Shown: positions 1-10,508 of the stretch, one piece after another
How positions within the stretch are numbered: position 1 is the stretch's first letter
How the letters are laid out: each line of letters starts with the position of its first letter
Origin: an uncultured Verrucomicrobia subdivision 3 bacterium
Lineage (GTDB): Bacteria > Verrucomicrobiota > Verrucomicrobiia > Limisphaerales > UBA11358
NCBI GenBank assembly: GCA_903895255.1
Contig: CAITTG010000125.1
Location: 1-64,000, forward strand
DNA length: 64,000 nt
Direction: 5' to 3'
The notes under the pieces: model-generated
The model's database searches: none
Seen by the model: only the letters and a program-made list of their open reading frames with translations
Told to the model about the DNA's origin: nothing
Position numbers and translations under genes: made by a program

Positions 1-2579
1 CGGAGGTAAGCCGGGCTGGCCAGCGACTTGGCGTGGCAATGCGCGTGAATGGTCAGATGCTGATGCTCATGATTGAACTGGAGCGCCGCCGGTTCCGCGT
101 CCAGCAAACTGGCCACAAACGTTTCAAATTGAAAACAGCGGCTGGCCACTTCCGCCGCGCCGGGCAGGTTGAGTTCCCGGTAATCCTGAACAAACATGGA
201 GTAACAGGAAGGCTCCAGAAACAGGATGGGCAGGCTGGGATCGGTGGCTTGGAGCAAGGCCAGATTATGCGCCCCCAATCGCGCCGCCTCATCCAGATTT
301 CCCAGGCTGAAGGCCGGCCGGCCACAACATTTGCGGTGATGCGGCAGGAGCACTTCATAACCCGCCGCCTGCAGCACTTTCACCGCCGCTCGGCCAATTT
401 CCGGCTCATGATACCGCACGAACGTGTCGTCCCACAACAGCACCCGACCGCGCGCCGCATTCCGCACCTTCGGCTGGCGCGCAAACCAATGGTCAAAACG
501 TTGGGTGGCATATTCCGGCAGCGGACGCTCCGCCGCCAGGCCCAGCACCCGGTTGATGAGGGAGCGCACCAGCGACAAGCGGGACACACCATTCACCAGC
601 GATGGCAGAGCGCAGCCCAGTTTGCCCATCAGATCCAGCGAGGAGAGAAAACGTTCCCGCACATTCATGCCGCGCCGGCGAATGCGTGCATGCAGCAACT
701 CGGCCTTGAGCAAGGCCATGTTCACATTGGAAGGACACTCCGTGGTGCAGGCTTTGCAGGCGAGGCAATTGCTGAGCGCCACCTCCAGTTCGGGCGCAAG
801 CAAGGCGTCCGGCGTCGTCCCGCGCAATTCCAGGGCGGCGCGGATGAGGTTGGACCGGCCGCGGGTGGACATGCTCTCCTCGCCGGTGGCCTGATAGGTT
901 GGGCACATGGTCGGCCCTTGTTTGAGACAACCGCCACAGCCATTGCACTGCTCGAGGTTGCCAGTAAACGAACCATCCCGGTCCGCAAAGGCCAGCCGGG
1001 GCGTAAACGGCAAGGGCAGCTTGTAATCCGCCCCGAACCGCAGATGCGTGTCGATTTTATAACGACCATCGCCAATGATTTTGCCGGGATTAAAGAGATT
1101 ATCCGGATCGAACGACAGTTTGATCTGCCGCATTATGCTGTAGAGTTCCGACCCGACCTGCGCCTCCAAAAACTCCGTGCGCGCCATCCCCACGCCATGC
1201 TCGGCGGCGAGCGAGCCTTTAAACTGCGCGACCAGGGCGGAGACTTCATCGGCGATGAACCGATACTTCAGGAGATCCCCGGCGCTTTGCATATCCAGAA
1301 CGGGGCGAACATGCAGCAACCCGGCGGCGGCGTGGCCGTAATACGAGGCGACCACCTGCTGGCGGGCCATCAATTTCTGCAAGCCAGCCACGTAAGCCGG
1401 CAAATCCTGGGGCCGCACGGCGGCATCCTCGATAAAACACGCGGGCTTGGCGTTACCCTTGCAACTGGTCAGCAGGGACAGCCCCGCTTTGCGCAGCGAC
1501 CAGACCAGCGCCGCCTCCGAAGGAGTTTTCAGAATCCGGTGTCGCAGCCCCAGCTTGCGCTTCGCCAGCAGGTCCAGTTTCTCCTGCGACTCCGCAAAAA
1601 ATTCCACCAGCAAAATGGCTTCGCAGGGGTGCGTGTCCAATTGCAACAAATCGCGCGCCGCCTTGAATTCCAACTGTCCGCGCGTTTGCTCAAACAAGGG
1701 CCGGTCAATGTGCTCCACGGCGGCGGGCGCCAAATCCTGGAGCTCCAGGGCAGCCTGCATGGCCTCGGTGACCGAGGCAAAAAAGACGAGCCCCACGCCA
1801 CGCTCCTCCGGCAGGCGGACAATTTTCAAGTCCGCGCCCACGATGGCGGCCAGCGTGCCCTCGCTGCCCGTGATAATGGAGAGCAGGTTGGGCGGTTCTG
1901 CCGCCGCCCGGGCGAGCGCGTAACCCGGCCAGCGTTTCAGCAAACCGGGCGGAAAACGGTCGGTAATCGCCATGGAGTTGAGGGCCACCAAGTCCTCCAC
2001 CAAATTCCGCTGCTTCTGAAGGGTGTGCCGGTTCTCCCGGTCGAGCTTCACGTAACTGCCATCGCTCAGTATGATTTCGAGGGCGGCCACATGCTGGCCG
2101 GTGGTGCCATAAACGGGCGTGTGCGAGCCGGAGGAATCGTTGGCCAGCATCCCGCCCAGCGTGGCCCGGGAGCTCGTGGCCACGTCGGGTCCGAAACCGT
2201 AACCGTGCGGCCGCAGGGCGTTGTTCAACTGGTCCAGCACCACACCCGGCCCCACGTGGACCGTCTCGCGTTCCGGATCGAATTTGGTGATGCGCCGGTT
2301 GTGCTTGGCAAAATCAATCACCAACCCTTCGCCAATGGCCCCCCCGGAAAGTCCCGTCCCCGCACCGCGCGGCGTGACGGGTAATCCCGCCTGGGCGGCG
2401 GCCTTGATAATGGCCGCGGCCTGGGTGGCTGATTTGGGGAAGGCCACCGCCAGCGGCTCCAGCTCATACGGCGAAGCGTCAGTGGCATAAAGCTGCCGGG
2501 TGAGGTTGTCAACGGCAACCTCGCATCCCGTCGCGGCCAGCAAGGACAGTTGTTGGGCAGGCAACATTTTCGTGCCCAT
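1..2579 (-). CDS. FAD-linked oxidase / 4Fe-4S / CCG-domain dehydrogenase (partial, 3' end off window)
   Basis: About 859 codons are open from the ATG at 2579 to the left edge with no stop, so the C-terminus is missing. The N-terminus has the PP-loop FAD-binding pattern PRGAGTGLSGG (about residues 70-80) of the vanillyl-alcohol oxidase/GlcD family. Two 4Fe-4S motifs follow: CNGCGGC..CP near residue 545 and CLACKACTTECP near residue 605. The visible end, with a CCG motif near residue 750, lies in a cysteine-rich CCG domain as in glycolate oxidase iron-sulfur subunits. The fusion and size resemble E. coli YdiJ (D-2-hydroxyglutarate dehydrogenase) and related FAD/Fe-S D-2-hydroxyacid dehydrogenases, which pass electrons to the respiratory chain. 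The exact substrate (D-lactate, glycolate, D-2-hydroxyglutarate) cannot be told from sequence. The gene is divergent from the SIS-domain gene, 47 bp away. A long ORF on the opposite strand (33-2384) is a shadow. Confidence 0.9.
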   Translation of the reverse strand, partial: MGTKMLPAQQLSLLAATGCEVAVDNLTRQLYATDASPYELEPLAVAFPKSATQAAAIIKAAAQAGLPVTPRGAGTGLSGGAIGEGLVIDFAKHNRRITKFDPERETVHVGPGVVLDQLNNALRPHGYGFGPDVATSSRATLGGMLANDSSGSHTPVYGTTGQHVAALEIILSDGSYVKLDRENRHTLQKQRNLVEDLVALNSMAITDRFPPGLLKRWPGYALARAAAEPPNLLSIITGSEGTLAAIVGADLKIVRLPEERGVGLVFFASVTEAMQAALELQDLAPAAVEHIDRPLFEQTRGQLEFKAARDLLQLDTHPCEAILLVEFFAESQEKLDLLAKRKLGLRHRILKTPSEAALVWSLRKAGLSLLTSCKGNAKPACFIEDAAVRPQDLPAYVAGLQKLMARQQVVASYYGHAAAGLLHVRPVLDMQSAGDLLKYRFIADEVSALVAQFKGSLAAEHGVGMARTEFLEAQVGSELYSIMRQIKLSFDPDNLFNPGKIIGDGRYKIDTHLRFGADYKLPLPFTPRLAFADRDGSFTGNLEQCNGCGGCLKQGPTMCPTYQATGEESMSTRGRSNLIRAALELRGTTPDALLAPELEVALSNCLACKACTTECPSNVNMALLKAELLHARIRRRGMNVRERFLSSLDLMGKLGCALPSLVNGVSRLSLVRSLINRVLGLAAERPLPEYATQRFDHWFARQPKVRNAARGRVLLWDDTFVRYHEPEIGRAAVKVLQAAGYEVLLPHHRKCCGRPAFSLGNLDEAARLGAHNLALLQATDPSLPILFLEPSCYSMFVQDYRELNLPGAAEVASRCFQFETFVASLLDAEPAALQFNHEHQHLTIHAHCHAKSLASPAYL

Positions 2580-2626
2580 AACCTATAGGCGTGACAGGGC
2601 GATGACAATTGCTTTAAATCAGTTTG

Positions 2627-4411
2627 ATGAGCAACACCTCCCGGCTCCGTTCGGATGAATTTTTGAAGATCAGCGCCCAGTTCAAACTGGGATCGCTGGT
2701 CACGGAATCTTCGCACCCGGTTACCGCCAGCCTGAGCGAAACCGCCCGGGCGGACATCGCCGCCGCGCTCCAATTGCTCTTCCAGGTGGATGAGGATGTC
2801 CTGGTCACCTACCGCCAGTTTGTGGACTCGGGCCGGGCGGCGGCCATCGCGTCCGGGATTCTGACCTCGCTCCGCCAGGGCGGTCGCATTTTCTTCACCG
2901 GCTGCGGCTCCACCGGCCGCCTGAGCATTCTGCTGGATTCCGTCTGGCGCGATTTCTGGCAGTGCCAACCGGCGCACGCGGCGGAATTTGAGAACCGCAC
3001 GTTCAGCGTCATGGCCGGGGGCGATTTTGCGCTCATCAAATCCGTGGAGGGTTTTGAGGATTTCACCGCCTTTGGCCGCCGGCAAATCAACGACCTGGGC
3101 GTGCAGGCAGGCGACGTGGTGCTTGCCATCACGGAGGGCGGAGAAACGTCGTTTGTCATCGGCACCGCATGGGCGGGTGTGGATGCGGGGGCCAAGGTCT
3201 ATTTTGTTTACAACAACCCCGACGACGTCCTCAATGCCACAGTCGAACGCAGCCGCGAAGTGATTGCCGAGCCGCGCATTGAAAAAATTAATCTCACCAC
3301 CGGCCCGATGGCCATTACTGGCTCCACCCGCATGCAGGCCACGTCCATCCAGCTCTGCGTGGTGCTCACGGTGTTGGAAATGGTGATTCGCGAGCTGCTG
3401 GGCGGGGAAGCCGACACCGTACCCGCAACGTTTCTAGGGAACTTGGAAAAATTGCTGGCGAACTTGCAATCCCCGGCCCTGCTCGCCGAACTGGGCCGGC
3501 TCGTGGCGTTGGAGGAAACCACGTACCGGTCCGGCCATAAAAATAATTATTTTGCCGACCATCTGGGCATCGACGTGCTGACCGACACCACCGAGCGCTC
3601 GCCCACGTACTGCACACCGCCCTTTCGCAAATTCGATGACACCACGGCCACGGAGTCCTGGGCCTTCCTGTTCCTGCCGTGCGCCACCACCCACACTGCC
3701 TGGCAGCACATCATCAAGCGCCAACCCCGGTGTGTGGAGTGGAGTGAATCAACCGTCCGCCAGTTGGTGACGGAAGACAAACTTCCCCGCACGCTTGAAA
3801 CCATTCGTAAAATCAGCCAGCCGGAGCTGTTGCGCTTTAAGATTGGCCTTGATGGCGCTAGCGGCCGGTCTTTGGGCCCCGGCGACTGTGCCGTGGCTGT
3901 AATTGACCAGGCCGAATCAACGGCATTTTTTGAATCGCAACTGGCGGCGGCCCGCGCCGCGGGTGCGAGCACCGGCTGCCTGTATTTTGGCCAGGAACCC
4001 CTCGTCGCCGGGGGACCAGCCGCTCCGGTAACCGTGCCCGTGTTCGTTCCCGTCCCGGCAACCGGGCTGCTCCTGGATGGCATCACCCGCGTGGCCGTGA
4101 AGCTGGTGATGAACGCCCTTTCCACCTGCACCATGGTGCGGCTGGGCCGGGTCATGGGTAATTACATGATCTGGGTGGTGCCCTCGAACTTGAAACTGAT
4201 CGACCGGGCCACGCGCTACATCACCCGTTTGACCGGACTCGATTACGAGGCGGCCAACCAATTACTTTTCGAAATAATCGAGTACGTGGAACCGCGCATG
4301 AAATCGGACCAGGCCTATCCGCCGGTGGTGGGCATGGCCGTCTTGCGCACGCGGGAGGGCCTGGGTAATGAGGCTGCCGAGAAAAAATTGCTGGGCGGAC
4401 AGTTCACGTAA
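2627..4411 (+). CDS. Double SIS-domain protein, MurQ/glucokinase-regulatory-protein-like
   Basis: A 594-aa protein. The first SIS domain has the sugar-phosphate loop TGCGSTGRLS (about residues 91-100), followed by SVEGFED, the segment carrying the catalytic Glu of N-acetylmuramic acid 6-phosphate etherase, and TGSTRMQA near residue 231. The second half contains LSTCTMVRLGRVMGNYM near residue 497, matching the C-terminal part of MurQ. Bacterial MurQ is about 300 aa; the doubled length fits the GCKR-like subgroup with two SIS domains. It could be a MurNAc-6-phosphate lyase in peptidoglycan recycling or a sugar-phosphate-sensing regulator; no other MurNAc recycling gene is in the window. ATG at 2627 is preferred over the adjacent in-frame TTG at 2624. 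Its 3' end overlaps the convergent AMP-ligase gene by 8 bp. Confidence 0.85.
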   Translation: MSNTSRLRSDEFLKISAQFKLGSLVTESSHPVTASLSETARADIAAALQLLFQVDEDVLVTYRQFVDSGRAAAIASGILTSLRQGGRIFFTGCGSTGRLSILLDSVWRDFWQCQPAHAAEFENRTFSVMAGGDFALIKSVEGFEDFTAFGRRQINDLGVQAGDVVLAITEGGETSFVIGTAWAGVDAGAKVYFVYNNPDDVLNATVERSREVIAEPRIEKINLTTGPMAITGSTRMQATSIQLCVVLTVLEMVIRELLGGEADTVPATFLGNLEKLLANLQSPALLAELGRLVALEETTYRSGHKNNYFADHLGIDVLTDTTERSPTYCTPPFRKFDDTTATESWAFLFLPCATTHTAWQHIIKRQPRCVEWSESTVRQLVTEDKLPRTLETIRKISQPELLRFKIGLDGASGRSLGPGDCAVAVIDQAESTAFFESQLAAARAAGASTGCLYFGQEPLVAGGPAAPVTVPVFVPVPATGLLLDGITRVAVKLVMNALSTCTMVRLGRVMGNYMIWVVPSNLKLIDRATRYITRLTGLDYEAANQLLFEIIEYVEPRMKSDQAYPPVVGMAVLRTREGLGNEAAEKKLLGGQFT

Positions 4412-5654
4412 CGCCCGCGAGCTTCCGCCGCCACTCGGCGCGGGAGATTTTGCCCCGGGCGTTGACCGCCAGGGCCGCCACAAAATGCCATTCCCGGGGC
4501 AACTGCCAGGCCGGCAGGGATTGCAACAAAAACTGTTTCAATTCCGCCTCGGTCGCACCAGAAACCAAGACGGCAAAGATCGTCTCCGTGCGTTCGGCGG
4601 CACGACTGGGCGCGCCGAAGACCAGGCATTCCCGCACGTCCGGATGCCGCAGCAAGGCGCGTTCGATGGTCTCCGGCGTGACCTTGCGCCCGGCGACGTT
4701 GATCTCATCGCTTTGACGTCCGCGTATGAAAACCTGGCCATCCACGATTTCCGCCAGGTCACTCGTTTGGAATTTACCTCCGCCTAGCGTGAGCGAGGGC
4801 TGGGGCCAATAGGTCTCCGCCACGGCGGCACTCTGGACGATCAAGGCACCGTATTCATTAGTCGACAAGCCTACCTTCTGCAAAGGCGAACCGGCGAGAG
4901 CGCCATCGGTTCGCGGTATGGCACTGGCATCGTAAGCCATGCCGCCACATTCCGAGGCGCCCAGGAAATTGTGCAGCTTGAGCCCGCTGGCGGCGAAAAC
5001 CGATTGCTCCAGATTTAAGGGCAGCGCGGCCCCAGCGGAGATCGCCAGCCGCACCGCTGCCGGAATGGCCCGGGCTTCATGCCACGCCCGCCACATGGAG
5101 GGCACGGCGGGTAGTGTGAGTTGCGCCTCTCCTTCCGCCGCCCGGCGAATCATTTCCGGCAGGGGCGCGGGCACCAGTATCAGCGGGATGCCATGCAGCA
5201 GGAGCGGCGTGACCAGATTGGAAAAGCCGTAGGAATGCGCCAGGGAAATAACGCCGAGATTCGGCCAGTCCGGCCGCAGCCCCATGGTGGCCACGATGTT
5301 TTCCGCATCCGCCGCGAGTTGCGCGGCGGTGAGCGCCACCCAACGCGGCACGCCCGCCGTGCCCGAAGTTGATTTCAGATGCACTCCCGTCATGGGCGGA
5401 CCGGACAGGTCTGGCGCCGCTTGTCCCAGTTCCAACGGGCACACCAAACGGCCCGCGCGCCAGGCCGCCAGCACGTCCAGAATAAACTCCGGAGTCTGCC
5501 CCGTGGGATGTACCAAACCATGCTCCGCTAGCGGGCGGGATTCGCCCTGCGCCGCCAATTCGGCGAAGGTCCAGCGGCGGCCGGAGGTGCCATCGCGCAG
5601 GGCGATTTCCCCGCCCCGCTCCGCCGCCACTTGCCGCCATCGTTCGTAAAGCAT
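4404..5654 (-). CDS. AMP-dependent acyl-CoA synthetase/ligase family protein
   Basis: A 416-aa member of the ANL superfamily. The phosphate-binding core is STSGTAGVPR (residues 95-104), the aromatic/Gly-rich A5 region is LGASECGGMAYD (231-242), the TSD motif and hinge lie around 295-320, and the C-terminal catalytic-lysine segment NARGKISR is near the end. Family members adenylate a carboxylate and usually transfer it to CoA or a carrier thiol. It is about 100 aa shorter than typical acyl-CoA synthetases, in the size class of o-succinylbenzoate-CoA ligase (MenE) and 4-coumarate-ligase-like proteins; no menaquinone genes adjoin it, so MenE is only a possibility. The frame is open further upstream, but similarity begins at ATG 5654 (MLYERW). 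Confidence 0.88.
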   Translation of the reverse strand: MLYERWRQVAAERGGEIALRDGTSGRRWTFAELAAQGESRPLAEHGLVHPTGQTPEFILDVLAAWRAGRLVCPLELGQAAPDLSGPPMTGVHLKSTSGTAGVPRWVALTAAQLAADAENIVATMGLRPDWPNLGVISLAHSYGFSNLVTPLLLHGIPLILVPAPLPEMIRRAAEGEAQLTLPAVPSMWRAWHEARAIPAAVRLAISAGAALPLNLEQSVFAASGLKLHNFLGASECGGMAYDASAIPRTDGALAGSPLQKVGLSTNEYGALIVQSAAVAETYWPQPSLTLGGGKFQTSDLAEIVDGQVFIRGRQSDEINVAGRKVTPETIERALLRHPDVRECLVFGAPSRAAERTETIFAVLVSGATEAELKQFLLQSLPAWQLPREWHFVAALAVNARGKISRAEWRRKLAGVT

Positions 5655-5699
5655 TGTCAGTTTGTTAAGGCACCCGTAACTTGCTGCGCAAGCGAATTG

Positions 5700-6446
5700 A
5701 TGAAATTGCCTGAAAATAAATTCCCGGCCGCCGGCCCGCGACCGTTTGATTTTGCCCGCGACCGTTTCGCCTTTGCGAATGAACTGCTCTGGGAATATCA
5801 GGTGGACGCGGCGACCGGCCGCACCCAATTCCAGCCGCGCGTGCCGAAGCCAGACTACGCTCTCCGTTGCTTTGTGCTGGCGCGCACGGCCCGGCAATTT
5901 CTTTACCATGCGCACTTCGCTCCCGAGCGGCCCGCCGTAGATGCGGCCACCTACCGCACCCTGATCCGCCAGGTGGTCGCGCGCAATCCGCGCAAGCCCT
6001 GCGCCACGGACCGCCAGATTATCATTCCCGGCTACGCGTGCCTGCGTGATTTCAGCGCGGACCGGGAGGCGTTACTGAAAGCCGCGTGTGGCGGTGCCTG
6101 GCAATCGTACGTGCTGCGGAGTCACTGGCGGATGGTCCTGCCGCTTTCCCGCGCCCATCAAATCCAAACCGCCGCCGGGCTGGTTGCCGCCCTGACCCAG
6201 CGCCGCTCCCCGATTATCCATTTGGTAAAATTCCCGGCCCTGACCATCAATCACGGTATGATTTTGTTCGATGTGACCACCACCTCGAAGGGCCAGACCT
6301 TCGCCGCCTACGATCCCAACCAACCTCAGGCTCCCACCACACTCACCTTTGACAGTCAGACCGGAATATTTTCCCTGCCGGCGAACGCCTACTGGGCGGG
6401 CGGTGCATTGAAGGTCATTGAGATTTTTAAGAACTGGTGGATGTAA
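5700..6446 (+). CDS. Hypothetical protein, possible cysteine-peptidase-like fold
   Basis: A 248-aa protein without a signal peptide or membrane segment. I do not recognise a named family. The C-terminal half reads like papain/C39-type folds: a hydrophobic strand, then NHGMILFDV (about residue 180) and an AAYDPNQP strand, resembling the His-containing and YDPN strands of those folds. A Cys-containing stretch YACLRDFS near residue 113 could supply a nucleophile, but this is speculative. The gene starts 46 bp from the divergent AMP-ligase start, so the two may share a control region. The ATG at 5700 was chosen because upstream codons (from 5631) read the intergenic region and antisense of the ligase start. 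Confidence 0.7.
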   Translation: MKLPENKFPAAGPRPFDFARDRFAFANELLWEYQVDAATGRTQFQPRVPKPDYALRCFVLARTARQFLYHAHFAPERPAVDAATYRTLIRQVVARNPRKPCATDRQIIIPGYACLRDFSADREALLKAACGGAWQSYVLRSHWRMVLPLSRAHQIQTAAGLVAALTQRRSPIIHLVKFPALTINHGMILFDVTTTSKGQTFAAYDPNQPQAPTTLTFDSQTGIFSLPANAYWAGGALKVIEIFKNWWM

Positions 6447-6480
6447 GAAGAACCGAAACTCAGCCCGCTCGGCATTCGTT

Positions 6481-6849
6481 TTAGCCTCTGGCCCCTCGCG
6501 GCCGCCAGAAGATCGGCCCAATAAATATAATCCCGCAGATATTCACCCCGCAGATGTAGCCGATTTTATAAAGGCGTCCGCAGTTGTCAGGCGCGTAAAT
6601 CGTCACGTCCCGGCCGAGGACAAGGCTGGGCAGGGACAGCGGCATCATGGCCCCGTGCAACATGCCATAGGCAAAACCCGCCGGCTGCCGGGAAGCATAC
6701 GCCCAGGGCGAAGCCCAACTGTATAACCAGCCAAACACCACAGTGACGATGACCACCACGACTGCCTTGCGCAGAATGAGCTTGAGCAGGCTCGGACGGT
6801 TTCGAGCTGGATTATGGGTGGATTCCATGGTTGTCTGGTCCGGCATCAT
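6481..6849 (-). CDS. Small membrane protein, unknown function
   Basis: Up to 122 aa (ATG at 6849); an in-frame ATG at 6828 would give 115 aa and avoid overlap with the divergent methyltransferase start at 6848. A strongly hydrophobic helix (residues 24-42) follows a basic N-terminus. The C-terminal half has a conserved-looking pattern with GRDVTIYAP, NCGRLYKIGY and GVNICGIIFIGPIFWR, ending in a second hydrophobic stretch. It looks like a family of small inner-membrane proteins of unknown role. No operon partner is evident. Confidence 0.6.
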   Translation of the reverse strand: MMPDQTTMESTHNPARNRPSLLKLILRKAVVVVIVTVVFGWLYSWASPWAYASRQPAGFAYGMLHGAMMPLSLPSLVLGRDVTIYAPDNCGRLYKIGYICGVNICGIIFIGPIFWRPRGARG

Positions 6850-7537
6850 GAATTTTCACGAGCGTTCCACGCAAGCAGAATATTTCGATGAACTGGACCG
6901 GCCTGCCGCCGAGACGGATATTGCGTTTCGTGAGTTGGACCGCCTGAACCGTTTCTTCCGCTTCCATCACCCCTTCCTGAGCCGTTTGCCCGGCTGGTTG
7001 GGCCGCGAAAAATGCCGGCGGCTGAACATCCTGGATGTGGGTGCCGGGACCGGATTGCTCGGCCTGCAACTCGCCGACTGGGCACGGCGACAGGGCTGGG
7101 AATGGCGCTTCACGAATCTGGATGCGAATCCCCGCCCCCTGAACGCCCGCCCCGGCGAGACCAATGTGGTGGGGTCGGCGCTGGAACTGCCGTTTGCCGA
7201 TGGCAGCTTTGACCTCGTGGTGGCCTCGCAAATGACCCACCACCTCACCAACGCAGAGATCGTCACCCACTGGCGCGAGGCCTGGCGCGTGTCGAATGAT
7301 GCAGTGTTCATCTGCGACCTGCACCGCAACGCCGGCCTGTACACGCTGCTTTGGCTGACCACCCTGCTGCTGGGCACGGAGCGCACCGTGCGTGAAGATG
7401 CTTTGATCTCGGTACGGCGCGGCTTTCAACGGGGGGAGTGGCTGGACCTGGCTGCCCAGGCCGGCCTGCCCGGCGCGGAAGTGTGGCATTACTACGGCAC
7501 CCGGCTGGTGCTGCAGGCGCGGAAGCAGGGTCACTGA
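6848..7537 (+). CDS. Class I SAM-dependent methyltransferase
   Basis: A 229-aa protein. Motif I LDVGAGTGLLGLQLA (about residues 60-74) binds the SAM methionine/ribose; the acidic loop LDAN follows, and SFDLVVASQMTHHL is motif IV. The arrangement matches the Methyltransf_11/UbiE-like superfamily acting on small molecules or lipids; the substrate is unknown. The C-terminus has a hydrophobic stretch (LYTLLWLTTLLLG) that may contact membrane lipid substrates. The start ATG at 6848 was preferred over the upstream open frame from 6743, which lies antisense to the small membrane-protein gene. Its 3' end overlaps the convergent glycosyltransferase by 7 bp. Confidence 0.85.
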   Translation: MNFHERSTQAEYFDELDRPAAETDIAFRELDRLNRFFRFHHPFLSRLPGWLGREKCRRLNILDVGAGTGLLGLQLADWARRQGWEWRFTNLDANPRPLNARPGETNVVGSALELPFADGSFDLVVASQMTHHLTNAEIVTHWREAWRVSNDAVFICDLHRNAGLYTLLWLTTLLLGTERTVREDALISVRRGFQRGEWLDLAAQAGLPGAEVWHYYGTRLVLQARKQGH

Positions 7538-8196
7538 GCCCGCCGCCACCGCAGCCAGCGCCAGGTATCGGTCACGGGATGAATATGGCTGATCTCGTTC
7601 TGGTAAATGGTCCGCACCGGGACAAACTCCACGCGAAACCCAGCCCGGCAAAAGGCCACCAGCATGGCCGATTCAATTTCAAAGCGGTTGGCCTGAATGG
7701 GCATTTCGAGGAGGGGTTCCAAGTGCGCGAGCCGGAACCCGCATTGCGAATCCGGCAATTCCATGCCGGTCAGGCGTGAAATGCGCCGGGACATCCAGCG
7801 GTTAACCTGCCGCCGCAGCCAGGGCATGGCGGCGGCGTGGTTCATGCGATTGCCAATCACGAGCCGGCAACCACTGGTTTCAGCCTGCGCAAAAAAGTGG
7901 GGGATATCCGCCGCCGCGTGCTGGCCGTCGCCATCCAGCAGGAGGACCCAGGTAAAACCGTGCTGCCGGGCGTGTCGCCAACCGGCTTGCAAGGCGGCGC
8001 CTTTGCCGGTATTGCACGGCAGGCGCAGCACCCCAGCCCCCGCCCGCCGGGCACAGTCCGCCGTGGCATCAGTGGAGCCGTCATCCACCACCATTACCCG
8101 GGGCAGGTGAAGCAGCACTCCGGCCACCACCGCGCCGATGCGCTCCGCCTCATTAAAACAGGGGATGACGGCAACGCAGTTTTGTTTCCAATCCAT
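7531..8196 (-). CDS. Glycosyltransferase family 2
   Basis: A 221-aa GT-A fold enzyme. It has VIPCFNEAERIG near the N-terminus, VVDDGSTDAT (nucleotide binding, about residues 36-45), LLLDGDGQH with the metal-coordinating DxD-type motif (about 85-93), and a DSQCGFR acceptor-site segment near 150. This is the dolichyl-phosphate mannosyltransferase/polyprenyl-phosphate glycosyltransferase-like subgroup without C-terminal membrane helices. Donor and acceptor are unknown. It is convergent with the methyltransferase and lies 23 bp downstream of the secreted-protein gene, possibly co-transcribed with it. Confidence 0.88.
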   Translation of the reverse strand: MDWKQNCVAVIPCFNEAERIGAVVAGVLLHLPRVMVVDDGSTDATADCARRAGAGVLRLPCNTGKGAALQAGWRHARQHGFTWVLLLDGDGQHAAADIPHFFAQAETSGCRLVIGNRMNHAAAMPWLRRQVNRWMSRRISRLTGMELPDSQCGFRLAHLEPLLEMPIQANRFEIESAMLVAFCRAGFRVEFVPVRTIYQNEISHIHPVTDTWRWLRWRRAQ

Positions 8197-8219
8197 GGCC
8201 GGGGAAAATGGCCGTGCAA

Positions 8220-8786
8220 TTATTCCACGCTATACGGGTGCAAATCCAACTTTACCAAGGAACCATCCGCCGCGGACAGGATCACCAGCCCGATGTCGGC
8301 ATATTTGTTCTGGTCTTTTAAAGTCGCCGCCCAGAGTTTGACCCGCCATTGGGGTCCGAGATCGCCGTGCTCCAGCCAGAGCTGGGTGGCTTTTATGGTG
8401 AGATTCCGCAGGAGCGGCTGGCCGGTGGCGATTTTGATGGCCCGGTCGGAATCAATGACCAGTTTGCGGGCCTCCAGGGGCCGCTTGTCCTCGCCGAATA
8501 ATTCCAGAAAACGGCCGGGGCGGGAGACATCCAGCTTTTCGCCCGCGCCGAATTTCACCTCGATGGCCTTGAACGTGGCATCGGGGTCATAAAAGACCAC
8601 GTACCAAATATCCGGGGTCAGGCTGGCAACGGATTTTTCCGAGCGGATCTGCACCACCTTGTCCTTCGACTGAACGCCCACATATTGATCCGCCAGCTTA
8701 ACCAGTTGATAGGCGGTGGGCTCGCTCGCCGAAGCCAGGGAGACCAAGCTGGCCAGCAAAACCGCGATTAAAGATTTTTTTATCAT
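8220..8786 (-). CDS. Secreted hypothetical protein
   Basis: A 188-aa protein with a clear Sec signal peptide (MIKKSLIAVLLASLVSLASA, cleavage before SEP). The mature part is mixed alpha/beta with WYVVFYDPDATFKAIEVKF and a C-terminal WRVKLWAA segment, which loosely recalls PepSY/NTF2-like folds. No catalytic motif is visible and I do not assign a function. The frame is open 96 codons further upstream, but the signal peptide fixes the start at 8786. The glycosyltransferase gene follows in the same direction after 23 bp. Confidence 0.75.
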   Translation of the reverse strand: MIKKSLIAVLLASLVSLASASEPTAYQLVKLADQYVGVQSKDKVVQIRSEKSVASLTPDIWYVVFYDPDATFKAIEVKFGAGEKLDVSRPGRFLELFGEDKRPLEARKLVIDSDRAIKIATGQPLLRNLTIKATQLWLEHGDLGPQWRVKLWAATLKDQNKYADIGLVILSAADGSLVKLDLHPYSVE

Positions 8787-9180
8787 GCCCAAAGATAATC
8801 CAAACGGCGAGAACAGCCAACGGCAAAGGAATTTAGGGGACGAACCCGGATATTTGCTGCCCCGAATTACTGCTCTGAAGCCGCAAGAGTCGCTTGATGG
8901 GTTAGTTGGCAGGTTAGTCCGACCATTGGCCAGCAAGGCAAGGTGCTGGGGGGCACAGACCCGCTCGCCGGGAACGTCAGCGGGAGTTTGGGGGGTATTG
9001 CCGGTGGAACCGCCCGCAGCGGTGAACGACTGCGCTACCAACGCCAAAATGCGGACGAAAGGTGGCAAAAACAGACCGATGACAAAATATCGGCTTGCCT
9101 TTGTATTGCTTTGAATTTAAAGCTGAATCCATTAGGATTTGAGAAATTAGTTATTTTAACCATACAACCAAACATTAAAA
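8787..9180. other. Intergenic region between divergent genes
   Basis: A 394-bp non-coding gap between the secreted-protein gene and icd. Short open frames here have no recognisable product. The last 80 bp before icd are AT-rich and probably carry its promoter, but no -35/-10 pair is good enough to mark. Confidence 0.5.
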
Positions 9181-10446
<1,266 letters not shown>

Positions 10447-10464
10447 CTGGCTTTAAACGCAAAG

Positions 10465-10496
10465 ACGGGCGGGCCACCAGGCCCGCCCGTTTTTTG
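10465..10496 (+). terminator. Rho-independent terminator of icd
   Basis: A perfect 11-bp stem (ACGGGCGGGCC / GGCCCGCCCGT) with an ACCA loop is followed by a run of six T residues, 19 bp after the icd stop. The convergent anti-sigma gene ends at 10509, so the structure separates the two units. Confidence 0.93.
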
Positions 10497-10508
10497 TTGC
10501 CGACCGGT

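Noticed and set aside
33-2384. 783-codon open frame on the plus strand
   Set aside because: Antisense to the FAD/Fe-S oxidoreductase, whose motifs are unmistakable on the minus strand. High GC at third positions produces such shadows.
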